A stretch of 64,000 nt of DNA from Populus alba (taxonomy: Eukaryota; Streptophyta; Magnoliopsida; Malpighiales; Salicaceae). Positions within the stretch are counted from its first letter, which is position 1, and each line of letters starts with the position of its first letter. This document shows, in pieces, positions 20,471-34,200 of the stretch. The stretch spans positions 420,848 through 484,847 of the forward strand of contig NC_133300.1 in the NCBI RefSeq assembly GCF_005239225.2, given 5' to 3'. A program made the position numbers and the translations under genes. The notes under the pieces were generated by a model that was not told the DNA's origin, did no database searches, and was given only the letters and a program-made list of their open reading frames with translations.

Positions 20471-20950
20471 CTATTTACAATACTAGAAAGTACACGAATA
20501 CAAACAAAATCATTAACTAATTTTTTTACAGTTTTTTCTTTGCTGACTCCATCAATATTTATTAACAGAAATATTACATTCATATATATCGAGAGAATCC
20601 CAATCAGAATATAAGAAACTTAAAAAAACTAAATAGTATAATGATTTAGTTTTTGTGAATGATATTATTGACAAAATTATATTTGGATTCATAGGCATGT
20701 CTGTTACTTGTCCTAAGTTATAAATTAGGACTTGGCTTCTTGACTAGTTTGTTTTCCCCACACTTTCGTGGAAATTGCAGTAAAGGGCCATCCATTTCAA
20801 TGCAGAAGAAGTAGCTCAAGAATAAATGCTCTCTTCGGAGATTTCAGAAACAAATACAGATTTCAATTCAATTTTATTTTTAAGTAGGCTTTTATGATTC
20901 TTATTTCTCATTTTTGTTCATTCCAACCATTCCATTGTAGTCTTACTCTG
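20471..20950. promoter_or_regulatory. Upstream region of the intact long gene
   Basis: From about 20705 it matches 36090-36260, upstream of the deleted long copy: a TTCCCCACACTTTCGTGG box, GGGCCATCCATTTCAATGC, and AATAAATGCTCTCTTCGGAG. Part of this block also precedes the type-A exon at 38561. This is the likely promoter and leader. 20471-20704 shows nothing recognisable. Confidence 0.55.
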
Positions 20951-23077
20951 ATGAACTCTCAAATCCAAATGGCTAATTTATTTTTTATCCACTCTTTTAT
21001 GTTCTCCTTGTTAGCTACTTTCACCGTAACTAGTGCTACTCACACTGATATTGCTTGCTTGAAATCTATTAAGGATTCTATGATAGACCCTTATGGATCC
21101 TTAAACACCACATGGGATTTCAGCAACAATACAGAAGGTTTCATCTGTAGATTTATGGGAGTCGACTGCTGGCATCCTGATGAGAACAGAGTCTTAAACA
21201 TCAGACTCTCTGCCCTGGGGCTCAAGGGCCAGTTCCCTCCTGGCATCGAAAACTGCAAAAGCTTAACTGGCTTGGACCTTTCAAGAAATGAGCTTCAGGG
21301 ACCGATTCCAGCTGACATCTCTAAAAGGCTATCATACATCACTAACCTTGACCTATCCTACAACAACTTTTCTGGTGAAATCCCATCAAGTATTGCCAAT
21401 TTATCTTTCTTAAACGATCTAAAACTCGACAACAACAAGCTAACAGGTCCTATCCCACCAGAAATGGGCCTTCTCGATCGGATCAAGGTCTTTACTGTTA
21501 CTAGCAATCGATTATCAGGGCCAGTGCCAAATTTTAGACGTAATAATATTCCAGCAGACAGCTTTGCGAACAACACAGGACTCTGTGGAGGGCCTTTAGA
21601 TCCTTGCAAAGGGCATAGCAACGAATTTTATTCTTCTTTCAGAACTGGGTTTGCAGCTGGTTATACGGTTTTTTCTGTTTCAGTCATTGTTGGTTTTTTG
21701 TCCTGCTGTGCGCCATGGGTGCATGTCAAAAAAAGGAATAAGAAGATTACGATACAAACGATGGTAATGCTGATATTGAGGAAGAACAGGAAAGAAGCTG
21801 ATAGTTTAAGTGCTTCGCCATCGTTTGAGAACATACATGGAGGAGGCAAAGAGGTACTGACTATATGATTACGTGCATGTCAACTTTGAGTGGTTTTCTT
21901 TTGAAATTGATTGCAGGAATTTTTGCTTTTCTTTTTGTCCTGTTATTAGACATTTCTAATTATCTCTTATGAGTTTTGAGTTAACAATTCACCTGCAGTT
22001 ACATGATGTCTTAATTTACAGATAGTCCTAAATTCTTTAACCTGCTTCAATTGCAAGGTAAATACTTGTTTTTCTTCAACAATTAGTGAGTAATGGATTG
22101 GGAATCTCTGTCCTCAGATTTCTATGTTTGAGAAGAAGGTTCCAAGAATGAGCTATACAGATCTTAAAGATGCAACAAATAATTTCAGCGAAAACAATAT
22201 CATCGGGCAGGGGAAGATTGGGATGCTGTACAAGGCAGCGTTGCCTAGTGGTCATCTCTTTGCAGTGAAGAAATTACACAGCTGTCGAATCCTCGAGGAG
22301 CAATTCGTGTTAGAATTGAAGACACTTGGTTCATTGAGGCATGTCAACTTACTTCAACTTTTGGGATTTTCAATCACATCAAAACACTGGCTTCTGGTTT
22401 ACAAATACATGCCAAATGGTAACCTTTATGATTGGCTACATCCAATGGAAGGCCAGGCAAAGATCATGGAATGGACTGTGAGGTTTAAAGTTGCAATCGG
22501 GTTGGCAAGAGGCTTGGCATGGCTTCATCAGGAATGCAGTAGTACTATCCGAGTTTTCCATCTTAACATAAGCTCAAAGTGCATCTTACTTGATCAGGAT
22601 TTCGAGCCAAAGTTGTCGAATTTTGGGGAGGCGATAATCGTAAATCCAACGAACACTTCCCCTTTGAATGGTGAGTTTTGGGATACAGCATTTGCTAAGG
22701 AAGATGTGTATGGATTTGGAGTTGTGCTCCTTGAGCTGATTACGGGGGTGGATTCTAGCAGAATGACTGGTTCCTCGAACAGTCTTCTTAATGAATGGAT
22801 TAGTCATCTTTTGACTAGTTCCAAGATGTATGATGCCATTGACAAGTCTCTGGTTGGGCAAGGATTTGATGATGAGATATTTCAGCTGCTTAAAGTTGCA
22901 TGCAACTGTGTTGATTCCATTCCAGATCGAAGACCAACAATGCATCAAGTGTACAAAGACATAAGAGCAATGAGGGAGAGACGTGGCCAAATTGATGATG
23001 CAGAGATTCTAGTGCAGCACCATGAAATTCACCCTCCCAGCTCAAAGGGAAAATCTGTTGAGATTGAAATGGCATAG
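20951..23077 (+). CDS. LRR receptor-like pseudokinase, BIR type, intact
   Basis: Exons 20951-21853 and 22118-23077 (GT-AG, phase 0) give 620 residues, the length I recall for Arabidopsis BIR1. Signal peptide 1-30; LRR N-terminal cap about 33-85 with paired cysteines; about four to five LRRs 85-200; a second cysteine pair (L-C-G-G-P, D-P-C) 211-219; membrane span about 232-254; basic juxtamembrane to 301; kinase-like domain about 325-595. K352 of the A-V-K motif is present. HRD is replaced by H-L-N (449-451) and DFG by N-F-G (469-471), so phosphotransfer is unlikely. In Arabidopsis, BIR proteins bind the co-receptor BAK1 at the plasma membrane and hold back immune signalling; a similar job is inferred. 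The ATG at 20951 is preferred over 20894 because it gives a cleaner signal peptide; 20969 is also possible. Confidence 0.9.
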
Positions 23078-25887
23078 AGGCAATGGAAACAGGAAAAAAA
23101 GGACAAATTTAGGCAACTCTATCATGTTTTGGTATAATAAACAAGTATGTAAGAAGCAACGGTGCTGTTTGAGAATAAGCTTGAACTATTTCAAAAGTAC
23201 TGCAAAAGTAACTACAAATATTTCAAACCAGTCTCTTTTCTGGGGACTAGGGAAAAACCTCAGGATACAGCTTAAAGTTTTGTATACAACTACGTCCAAA
23301 TCGTCCCAAAAATCTCGTATGAGGTTTTCTCACCTTTTCCCTAAATTTAAATCATTAAAGTTCTTATTTTAATTATCATTATCAAATTAAATAAAAATAA
23401 ATCTTCAAAACATAAATGTAAAAACCTACAAGGTTTTTACTTTAAATTATGTGGAAGCAATCATTAAAAGAAGTTGATATTAAAGTTGAGGAAGTTTCCC
23501 TTCTTTATTATTTTTTTCTTTTTTAGTTTAAACTTTGAAATCACAATTCAAAAGAACTATTAAATATACTAAGTATTATTAAAATTACTCGAATAATTTA
23601 ATTTCAATTAATATTTAAGTTGACTGACGTGCAAATATTTCTATTGACAAGAAAAAAAAAAAAGAATAAAAATAAGCCTGCATTAATGGACAAAAACTTA
23701 TAAATCAGGGCTTAACCTTTTTCTTTTTGACTAATTTGTTTTCCCGCACTTTCGTGGAAATTGTAGTCCTATAGGGCCATCCACTATTCTCTCTTTAATT
23801 ACGGCTCCCATAAACTTGGATTTTGATGCAGGAGACTAACAAATCAACGCATCTTTTCTTTATTTATTTCCATAGCAATATAAAGTCCATACCAATGTCG
23901 GCAAAAAAAACAAGTTCACTTTTATGATTTTACAACTTAAAATGTATCTAATATGTTCAGATTAAAATTTAAAAATTAATAAAATTGATCAAACTCGGTA
24001 AAATTAAACCGATTTTTAGAGTTTTAAAAAATTAAAAAATTATGTATTCTAATAAATATACCTTAACATGTTCATTGTTTGAAATTTATATATTGCAAAA
24101 ACTTGTATAATCTGATAATTAAGGACTTGATTTTGATTATAATTATTATAATTTTTTTAACGATATAAATTATTTATGAATTTCATTTCCGTAAAATTAA
24201 AATACTTATTCATTCTTTACAATTAATATATAAACTATTAACATATCAACATATAAACTATTTAAGTGTGTTTTATATTGAGGTGGTTTTTATGGTTTTT
24301 ATTCAAAAATATGATTTTTTTAAAAAAATATTTTTAATTATGTTTTTGAAAAAAGTTAATTTAAAAAATATCTTTAATTAAAACTATTCTAGGATAGATT
24401 TTTATTTACAAAATAAATAAACATACAGAATATGTTAGCTTGTCAATTATACAGAATAGGTGACAGTGCTTGTTTCTTGATGGGACGTGCATTTCATTGT
24501 TGGTGAAATTGTAAATATAATTGTTTTATGCAAAACCATCATTCCTAAACAACATAAATGCATATTCTTGAGAATTAAAATAAATTAAAAAGGAGGGGTA
24601 TTCACTGAACACCTCCTCACAAGATAATATTAACGGTTTTATCTCAAGAGCATCTTTGTTCATGGAATATTCAGCTAAATTTAATACACAAAACTCCCAT
24701 TTAATGTTTGCTAAGAATGTCGTCAATAAATAAATAAAACAATATTGAGTGCAAAATCATTTTAGTGTAATAATTTATCATGAATGAGGTTTTTTCACCC
24801 TAACATGTTTTCCCTAAATTTAAATCATTAAAGTTCTTATGAACACTTATTATAATCATCACCATCATCAAATTAGCGTAGGAGAGCTTCTAAATCCTTA
24901 GTTTCAGAAAAAGTTAGCATTTCGTCGATAAAAATGAATCTTCAAAACATAGATGTAAAAATCGATAGGGTTTTTATTTTAAATTATATGAAAGCAATCA
25001 TTAAAAGAAGTTGATATAAAAATTGAGGAAATTTTCCTTCTTTGTTTTTTTCTATTTTAGTTTAAACTACAAAATCACAATAATAAAGAATTATTAAATA
25101 TACTAAATATTGGCCTGAGTATGGATGGGCATTCCGGGCGGGTCGCAATAAGTCGCGGGTCGAAGGTTTGGACCAATCGCAATTTATCAACATTTTGCCT
25201 GCTTCCAATTGATGACTGGCTATTATATAAGTGTTGACCTAAGCCTCGTACGGCTCTTCCTAAGAACTGGAAGCCCCCTCTCTCTAAATAGAAATTAGAA
25301 AAAAATGAGACATCAAAAAAGACTTTTTCAAAAAGCCTTCGCCGTCCTATTCAACGGGGCTATTAGAGAAGCAGCTTCGTTCCTTGACTTCAAATTCCTT
25401 GGATTAAAAATTTAATCTCAATTAACATTTAAGTTGACTCACGTGCAAATACTTCAATTGGAGAAAAAACAAAAAAGAAAAATAAGTCTAGACAAAGAAG
25501 TTATAAATTAGGACGTAACTTTTTTGACTAATTTGTTTTGCCACACTTTCGTGGAAATTGTAGTTCTATAGGGCCATCCATTATTCTCTCTTTAATTACG
25601 GGTCCCATAAACTTGGAATTTGAAGCAGGAGACTTGGCTTCTTGACTTGAAGAAATAGACTAACAAATCAATGCATCTCCTCAACGTGTTCAATTAATGA
25701 TCTCTTTTTATCTAGCAAAATGCTGTATAAAATTAAGAGCTTCAAGACTTTGTTAGCTTAAACTTTGAATGATCTCTTGTTCTCTTTTTATCTAACAAAA
25801 TGCTGTAGAAAATTAAGAGCTCTAGAAATTGTGAGCTTAAACCTTGAAGGATCTCTTGTTATTTGCTGCTGTTTTGCTATCTACAAA
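23078..25887. repeat. Spacers A and B, second copy
   Basis: 23250-23960 matches spacer A and 24715-25887 matches spacer B, the latter interrupted at 25112-25396 by a foreign-looking piece (listed separately). 23960-24715 is AT-rich; part of it (24350-24690) recurs at 31760-32045. No gene is seen. Conserved upstream boxes lie at 23745-23790 and 25545-25690. Confidence 0.7.
25112..25396. other. GC-richer insertion of unknown origin in spacer B
   Basis: The flanks match 2325-2345 and 52490-52510 up to the edges: the left flank ends AAATATACTAAATATT and the right flank resumes at ATTCCTTGGATT. About 285 bases of distinctly higher GC lie between, replacing roughly six bases. The inserted text (for example CCTTCGCCGTCCTATTCAAC at about 25338) has the feel of organelle DNA. 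There is no long target duplication, no terminal repeat and no long frame. Confidence 0.45.
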
Positions 25888-28800
25888 ATGGCTGTGGGTG
25901 GTGCAAAACTTGCTCTTCTTTTGATTCATATCCTCAGTGTTGCCGGCAATGGATACAGTTCTTCACAAGACAACGACCACGGGGGTGATGATCATGAACA
26001 TCGGAAAAAGTTGATATCTTCACTCAAAAGTGGGTTTGTAATAGGTTATGTATTTTCTGCAGTTTCCATTTTAACTATTTACCTGTCCTATTGTGTGCCT
26101 TGGGCTCGTCTCAACAAGAGGAAAAGGAACAAGGTCATGATGAAGACACCAATGATGACATCTTTGATGGAAAGGCAAGAGAAGAAGAGAAAAGAAGCCG
26201 ACAATATCCAGGTATCCCCATAAGATTTTCATTTCATCATCATATTTTTAGTTTCTTGCTAGCTTTATTATTATTATTATTATTATTATTATGAAGACGA
26301 TATATGTAGCTGCTTTTTTTAAGGATAAATCAATATTCTTCAGTTGCCAAGACCATGGATCGTTGCAAACTTAATTGAATAGATCACAGACCAAAACATT
26401 AACTCATTACAGAAATAGCCGAAAAAAGAGTAACCTCTAGTCCAAGTCCTTAATTAAAGTACCACACAAGTGACGCAAGCAAAACAACACAATATAATAT
26501 AAATAACAATCACAAGCAACATAAAAATAAAATTACCATACAACAACTTTCATTTGAATTTTTATTACTTAATATTTTTTTTTCTAATCAAAACATTCTC
26601 AGCTCTATCGTCGATGTTATGGTTCCGATACCCTTAATATTTGTAAACTTGAAATTACATTTATTAATTGAAATTAATGTTTTTTTTAAAATTATAAACA
26701 TGTCGTTGTGAGGGAAAAACAAACTTACATTGAAAGGTTATTATTCCACTAAGCCTTCCAGGTAAATGGATCCTGCTGTGAAGGGACCACCCCTCAACGT
26801 GGTGGCATTGCATACTCGACGAGCCAATGTCGAGAGTGGCTGCATGTGTCTCAGGTGTCAGATCTTGGTCGATACCTAATAACTCATGATTGTTGGAAGT
26901 GTTGTTGGAAGAACTAGCAGCATTATCTGTACAATGTGTTATTCACTTTCTCTTAGGCACTTACACAAATTAAAGGATTAAAATATTATAATTCATTTAT
27001 ATTTTAAAAAAATTTGACAGCACCTCCCTTATATGAGAGACTACCCAAAATTTTTAAGACTGCAAATATACAATAATTTAAATTTGATTGCCACAAACAT
27101 TCCTTGTCATTGTGTGAAGAGTTCACTCAACTTGTACTCAACCTAGGTTTTAGATTTTTTTTTAAATTCTAAAGTTTGTCAATATTACCATTAGTGTACA
27201 ATTGTTTGGTTAATTGTATCCAAAAATTTGGTTAATGTTTTAAATTAAATAGTAAAACTTTCTTGTTTTTTCTCTCCTGCAATATTGTTTAATTACTTTT
27301 TAGAATTCCACATTTCAACATTCATACACAACTCATGCATTTCTAAATACTATTTAAAACATCAAAAGCAACGTATACAAATAAAAATTCTCATAAACCT
27401 TTAATGTATAAATACTCGAAATTATATCAATTAACTCTTAATTTTCAACAACTCAAAACCATAAACCACAAACCACAAATTATACAAACATGAAATTAAT
27501 CAATAAATTAAACAATATATTTAACCAATTGAACCCTAATTTACAAAAATCCAAAATAATAATTAAAATTAATCCTATACATTTAATTGAAATTGAACAA
27601 AAAAATTGAAACAAAATGTAAAAGTTTGGACACATGTTAATTTTCTGGTATCTTAGGTTGAGTGGTTTCATCATGAATTTAGTAACATAAAAGTTCTCTT
27701 TCAATCTATTTTATTTAGATAAAATATTTTTTTACCCATTTAACAATTATGTTATAATCAGCCTCACTCAACTCATGATCCGACTTGATAGTAAATATAT
27801 GTGCAACAACTAATAATTCATTCTAATTTATGCCCTCATCTCATAATGGTTTATTAGAATTTATTCAAAGATAAAAAAAAAAATTATGTCATATCTGCAT
27901 TAGATTCTTCATCTACAATTAAAAATTCACTTACATAAACCTGATTTATTCTTGTCGCACCCGACATCGCGGCGGCCCTAAAAATAATTCTCTTGAATTA
28001 AGGAAAAAGAACAGATTTCTGGCATCCGGTTCTTTAGGGGAAAATGTCTTGTTTGAGGAGTCGCCACCTAGTATTATGGTCACTAGAAAGCCTAACTGGT
28101 CAACATAGATTCTATGGCTCGGGATTGGTTACGTAAAAGGGAAGATATTATCACCCCTTAAACGTTATGCCTAAGGCAGACTGCATTGTTGGTTTTGTCT
28201 TAAATTGCTAAATATTTTTTAATTTATGCTATGATGATTTGTTTATAATATTCCTGACTCTGGCGCTAGTGAATATTCGAGCTCGAATAATTCCAACTCT
28301 GGCGTTGGTAAAAATTCGTAGCAACGACAAAAATTAGATCAATATATTTTTTTTATTCCCTACTCTAACGTCAGTAAATAAATAAATAAAAATAAATTTA
28401 TTTTTTACGCATGCACACATTTTTTATTTTTTTTCTAGCTAAAACAAAATAAAAATACAACGAATAAAAATAATATAAATTTAAACCGGTATTTTTATTC
28501 CTGACTCTGGCGTCAGTAAATAAACCAATAAATTTACATTATTTTTATTCATGCATACACATTTTTTTTTTTTTGCTTTTTTTATTTTTCTATGCTTTTT
28601 TTATTGTTGGGCTGGGCCGGGTCTGGCCCAGCCCAGCACATGTTTTTTTGGGCCGGGCCCAGCTCAGCACAAAAGGGACTGGGCTAGGCCCAGCCAGCCC
28701 GGCCACTGGCCCAAGCCAGTGGCCTGGCTGGTTTTAATCGGATGCACGCGTGAAGCAATTTCACGAGTGCATCAACTGTGCGAAGGTAATTAAATTACCT

Positions 28801-31266
28801 TCGCACAGTTCATTCATTGTGCACAATTACAAAACCAGAACGAAGAGGGAATGAGAATGGCTTACCTGCTTCTGGAGATCGCGAGGAGGCTTGCAGCACA
28901 GTGATTTCGTGCTCGTCTGCGTATGATTGTCCTCTTCTGTTTTCCTTTTGCTTTGGTGATGATGAAGGTCACGGCTGGCTTCTTGGGTTCTTTCTGGTTT
29001 GCAAGGGGGCGATGGAGAAGACAGTGATGATAACGTTGGTTTTCTGGGTTTCTATACTTGCGTTTTCTCTGTTTTGTTTTTGGCTGTGGTGTTTTTTTTC
29101 TCTCGGTTTTGCTGGGTTTCTTCCCTCTGTCTCGCTCTGTCTCTGTTGGGTTTCTTCCCTCTGTTTTTCTCCCTGTTTCCAGTGTTCTCTCCTGGTTCAC
29201 TTTTTTTCCAGTTTTTCTTCCTCCCCTCAGCCCCTCGGTTCTGTCATCACTGCTCCAGTTTTTCTGCCCCCCGGTCCCCCTAGTTTTTGTGTCTGGGTTT
29301 AGCTTCCCCTTCTCTTTCGGTTCTGCTCTCTCTCTCTCTCTAACTCCCCTCCTCCGGTCCTCTCGCGAGGTTGCCTTTGCCCAGCTTTTATAAGGTCAAA
29401 GATCGATCGGCGCTGTAACGGTCGCCACTTAAATGCCCTGTAAGTGGTTGCCTTCAATGATGAAACTCAAGCGTTGGCTGGAAACTGATGAAACGGAGGA
29501 AGAAGACAGTGAACAGTCTCTGCAAAACGACTCCGTTTTCCAGTTCTAAAGGCTATCTTCAATTTGGTCCCTGTAATTCTTGTAATGTTTCAATCAAGTC
29601 CCGGGTTAAAATGTAATTAGATCCTTGCATTTCCGTGTCATGTTCAATCTAGTCCTTGGATTTTAATGTTTGCAATTTGGACCCCAATTAAACCCCAAAC
29701 TTTGATATTTCTTCGATTAAGTCCCCGATTAGATTAATTAAATTAATTTCAAGCTTAATTAAGTCCAAAAACTTATCAATTGTCCAATTAAACCCTTAAT
29801 TGGATTAATTAAATTAATTTCAAGCTAAATTAAGTCTCAAAACTTATCAATTTTCCAATTAAACCTTTGATTGGATTAATTATAAAGTTTCATTAAACCC
29901 CAAAACTTCCAACCATGATTCCCTTAACCCAAATTTTAATTCATTCTTCATTTATTTCATTTTACTTTTTTTCATCATTATTATTTTTCTTATCATCATC
30001 ATAATAATAATAAAAATAAGAATGGTCAAAAATTAGGTTATGACAATTCTCATTACATCTATAACTATATTCCTTTAAGGATTACTATTGTTATCTATAA
30101 TTCCATGCATATTGCTAGAGCTAGAAATTAACTCAACCATCCATTCTATCAATAATTACCAGCTGTGGAGCTCAGTTATGGAGGCAGCAAATTAAAGTGG
30201 TCAACTCTCTCATTCTGTGCATGTAAACTGTTGAGATCATTTTGCACTTTGTTATGGCTCCTGGACAAATGACAATCTTATGAATAATTCTAATTAGCAA
30301 TTTTTTTGTGTAAAATCGCGTTGTTCATCTTTCTCTAATTCTCATCGGTGATTTCATCAACAGAATTCGGAGTTGGAGAAGTTGGTTACAAGAACAAGTT
30401 TCGCGGCACTCAATATTGCCACTCGCAGTTTTGACCAAGACAATGTCATCGGAGTCGGAAGGATGGGGACAATGTACAGGGCAGCACACCGTTATGATTT
30501 GTTCACTGCAGTTAAGAGGTTACATGACTCTCAACCTTTAGGGAAACAGTTCAGGTCTGAGCTAACAATTCTAGCCAAGTTCAGACACATGAACATAATT
30601 CAACTACTGGGATTCTGCATAGAATCCGGGGAAAGGCTTTTGGTGTACAAATATATGCCAAATGGGAACCTTCATGATTGGTTACATCCTGTGAAATGCA
30701 ACGCTGAAAAACTGGACTGGCATGTCAGGGTTAAAATCGCCATCGGAGTAGCCCGAGGCTTGGCATGGCTTCATGATTTTAACAACTTCCTAATAGTTCA
30801 TCTTGACATATGCTCAAGGAGCATCTTGCTGGATAAATATTTTGAACCGAAGATATCAAATTTTGGAGGGGCAATGCACAGGAGATCAAATGACAAGGGC
30901 TTAATTGCAAGTAGTAAGATAGGTGAAGTGGAATTGATCAAGCAGGATGTCTATCAATTTGGTATTCTTCTTCTTGAGCTAATTGCAGTTCATGATCCTG
31001 ACCATAACAGTAAATCATCTCACACTCTAAAGGAGAATTTGTTTGAACGAATCGCTCATCTATCGAGCAGTTCTTCTGGCCTCTATCATGCTGTTGATAA
31101 ATCTCTTCTTGGTCAAGGATTTGATGGTGAAATACTTCATTTTCTGAAGATCGCATCTAGCTGTATTCATCCCATTCTAGATCAAAGGCCAACGATGCTT
31201 CAAGCATTCCAAATGTTAACGGTTCTTAGGAGAGTGTCAAGGAACCATCTCAACTTAATAATGTAA
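25888..31266 (+). CDS. Short (LRR-less) receptor-like pseudokinase, type B
   Basis: Exons 25888-26211 and 30364-31266 (donor CAG|GTATCC, acceptor CAACAG|AATTCG, phase 0) would give 408 residues. Exon 1: signal peptide (1-20), about 35 charged residues, membrane span from S-G-F-V-I-G-Y to C-V-P-W, then K/R/M-rich juxtamembrane. Exon 2: glycine loop G-V-G-R-M-G-T-M-Y, lysine in T-A-V-K-R, hinge Y-K-Y-M-P-N-G-N, H-L-D-I-C-S-R for HRD (arginine lost, aspartate kept), S-N-F-G for DFG, L-L-E-L-I-A, D-Q-R-P-T. The 4.15 kb intron holds a solo LTR with perfect target duplication; in the paralogue at 52996 the same intron is 110 bases. The frames are intact, so it may be expressed if the long intron is spliced. 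Confidence 0.75.
26212..27952. other. Intron, left part
   Basis: 26212-26580 is the conserved intron start with a (TTA)n tract near 26267. 26600-26935 is somewhat GC-richer and on the minus strand has a short open, unassigned stretch (reading about H-V-E-G-W-S-L-H-S-R). The rest is AT-rich with nothing recognised. Confidence 0.5.
27953..30045 (+). mobile_element. Solo LTR (family 1, copy 1)
   Basis: Begins TGTCGCACCCGACATCGCGG and ends GGTTATGACA, so the tips are TGTC and GACA. The target duplication ATTCT is perfect (27948-27952 and 30046-30050). 2093 bases with no coding internal region, so this is a solo LTR left by recombination. It contains four short stem-loop repeats (28253-28520), a run of three strong hairpins (28694-28810) and a pyrimidine-rich stretch (29040-29360) that gives overlapping false frames. 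Probably a Ty3/gypsy-type element; no internal domain is available to prove it. Confidence 0.9.
28694..28810. repeat. Three consecutive hairpins in solo LTR copy 1
   Basis: Hairpin 1: GGCCACTGGC-CCAA-GCCAGTGGCC (28701-28724), extendable to 28694-28731 with one mismatch. Hairpin 2: GATGCACGCGTGAA and TTCACGAGTGCATC (28741-28773) with one mismatch. Hairpin 3: 18-base arms around a single A (28774-28810), left arm AACTGTGCGAAGGTAATT. Confidence 0.95.
30051..30363. other. Intron, right part
   Basis: Short AT-rich stretch between the solo LTR target duplication and the kinase exon; pyrimidine-rich acceptor region before CAACAG at 30358-30363. Nothing else seen. Confidence 0.6.
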
Positions 31267-34200
31267 ACTGTTACATAAATTTTTAAGATATGATTTATAT
31301 TATTTTTATACAAGAAAAACTCTTCGAAAATCTTAAGTTGTTGGCTCAACTAACTAGTCGCTGCTAATTAAGGTGATGATAGATAGCATTGAGCTGGAGT
31401 CAGCAGAAACAAAATGAAACAGCAGATGTGTGTATGCTATAGAATATCGTTGTTTCTGGTTTTGTAAGTGAAACAACACAGATATGGCCTCATTGCTAAA
31501 GCACTTTTAGGGAGTGTTCTTGGAAGGCACTTTTCCAAGTTTGTAATTTTTTTTTTTTTAATAAAAAAAATTTAAATTAATATTTTTTTAGTAATTTTTT
31601 ATTGTTTTGATATATTAATATTAAATATAATATATAAAAAATTATTTTAATATATTTTTAAACAAAAAAAAAAAAACCAAGTTTTTCCATTATCTCCGCC
31701 AAGCTCTAAGAAGAGTCTGTTGTGAGAAATGGCAACAACCAATGAAAACAGAAAAAAAAAAAAGTTAATTTAAAAAATATCTTTAATTAAAACTATTCTA
31801 GGATAGATTTTTATTTACAAAATAAATAAAAATACAGCATATTTTAACTTGTCAATTATGCAGTTAGGAGGCAGTGCTTGTTTCTTGATGGCACGTACAT
31901 TTCATTGTTGATGAAATTGTATATAATTGTTTTATGCAAAACCATCATTCCTAAACAGAATAAATGCATGTTCTTGAGAATTAAAAAAAATTAAAAAATT
32001 AAAAAAAGGAGGGGAATTCACTGAACACCTCCTCACAAGATAATATTAACGGGGAAAAAGTGTTTTTTTACTAGGCGTTTTTCTTTCTTTTTAATTTTAT
32101 TTTCTAATATATGTTTTATTTTCTCAATTTTAATTATATCATTCAACATTAACTCCTTTATTTTTAATCTAGTTTTTATAAAGGTACCATAGACTCGTTA
32201 CTTGGACTATGAATTTGATAGATTGATTTTTTTTTCCTAATTGATTTTATTTTATTTTATCTTTCAACAATGCGTTGATTAAAAATTAAGTTTCATGATT
32301 TGTTTTAATATACTTTCTGTGAGATTATTCTCATCTTATGACTCGAGTCATGAATTTGATAAATTAACTTTAGTTGACTCAATTTGTTTTTGTCCTTTCT
32401 TAATCAATTTTGTTTTTAAAAATCTCATCTTTTAATACTAGGTTGAATGAGAATTGAACTATATAATTTGCTTTTTATTGAGTTATCCTAGTTTCATGAT
32501 CATGATCACAAGTTTGATAGGTTAACCCAGGTTAATTTAGATAATTTTTTGAGATCCTTTTCGTAATTGATTTTTTCTTTCAAATTCATTCTTCAACATT
32601 ATATTTATTGAAAATTGAATATTATAATTTATTTTTATTTGTTTTTTATTGGATTATTATGTATGTAAATTGTTAGCTTAACCTCGATTGACTTAAATCA
32701 ATCCAATATGTTGTCTTTTCGATGTTTTTTTTTTTTTAAATATCTCATCTTAAATATTTAATTAGAGTTAAACTATGTTTTATTGGTAATTTGAGTTGTC
32801 TTTGGACCTGAAAAAAAAAATAAGTCACATCAAATTAATTTCCACATAATTTAAATCTTTTGTATTGGAAATATATTATTAATGCCTAGACATTTCTTCT
32901 TACTTTAAAAACATTAATCCGACTAGCGACGTGCAGATCAATGATTTAATGTATGCCCTTTACATTTATCTATCAGCATGTATATCAATAATGAAAATGA
33001 AAATGAAAATGAAAATGAAGGACAAGATTATACAAAGAGCTTACGATTCTTCCAACTAAAATTGTTTAGTACAATCATTTATTTAAGGATATCAAATATG
33101 TTGTCGAGATTTGATTAGAACATTAAAATTAGAACACTTATAAGAGGTAAATTCTCTGAATCTTAACTTGCTATATCAAATTGATACGAGGACTAGCAAG
33201 TTATTTTTATCCATAGATATAAATAATAAAATAAACATTAGATATCTATTATTAAATATAAAGAAAAAGCATGGCTAGTAATCATATAGTTGGTAGCGAG
33301 GAAGTGATAAGCAAGAAGTAAGTGATTTTATTTGTTGAGAGGGTGGTTATTTTTAAAAATATTTTTATTTAAAAATATATTAAAATAATATTTTTTTTAA
33401 TTTTTTAAAAATTATTTTTAATATCATCACATTAAAATAATCTAAAAACACAAAAAAAAATATTAATTTAAAATAAATAAATAAATAATTTTTTTCAAAA
33501 ATCTTTTCTAAATAAACTTTCTAAAAAATCAAACTGGCCATACATACGCGACGACACAAAAAGAAAATGGTTATACACGAAGGAAGGGGTACTGGACTCA
33601 TACAACCATTTGATATGACAGGCCCATCCTTATTAGTTGTAAGTCTCGATTTATTTCAAAGGTTTAGTTCACATAATTTTTTTTATTTATATATATCTTG
33701 TTTATTTGAATAATTTTTTATTTTTTTTAAAAAAAATATCTTATTATTATTAAAATAAGTTGGCAAAAAAATATCAAAATAATATGCTCACATTTTATTT
33801 GTGATTCAAAGCTAAAAAAACCCTTCAATATGATAAATCATGTTCAAAACCTATGTATAAAATTTAAGAATAAAAAAACAATTTGAATCTAATTTTCAAT
33901 GAAAAATGTATTATTAGTATTATTAATAGACTTTTGGATCCAAATAAACCTTTGGATTATTTCCTCTTTCTCTTACAGCTAGGAACATCATATTTACTAA
34001 TCATTTCATTACTTAATTTATCCATTTTTCTCATCAAAACCTTCATTATTATCTCCAACTTATCTTATCTTTTTACAAGATTCTTCTTATAAATCTATAA
34101 GACCAGTATGTAACCTAATTAATATATATATATATATATATATGAAGCACAATAGAAAAAAAAAAAGAATACTAGGATGGTGAAGGTTAAATTAAAAAAA

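Noticed and set aside
26600..26935. Possible CACTA gene relic in the intron
   Set aside because: A GC-richer stretch with a short open minus-strand reading, but no motif could be tied to a family.
28551..29393. Frames of up to 161 codons inside solo LTR copy 1
   Set aside because: Same pyrimidine-rich composition as in the other LTR copies; not conserved in frame in copy 2.
33883..34092. 69-codon hydrophobic frame
   Set aside because: Lies in an intergenic repeat shared with 62380-62640, where the frame is not kept.
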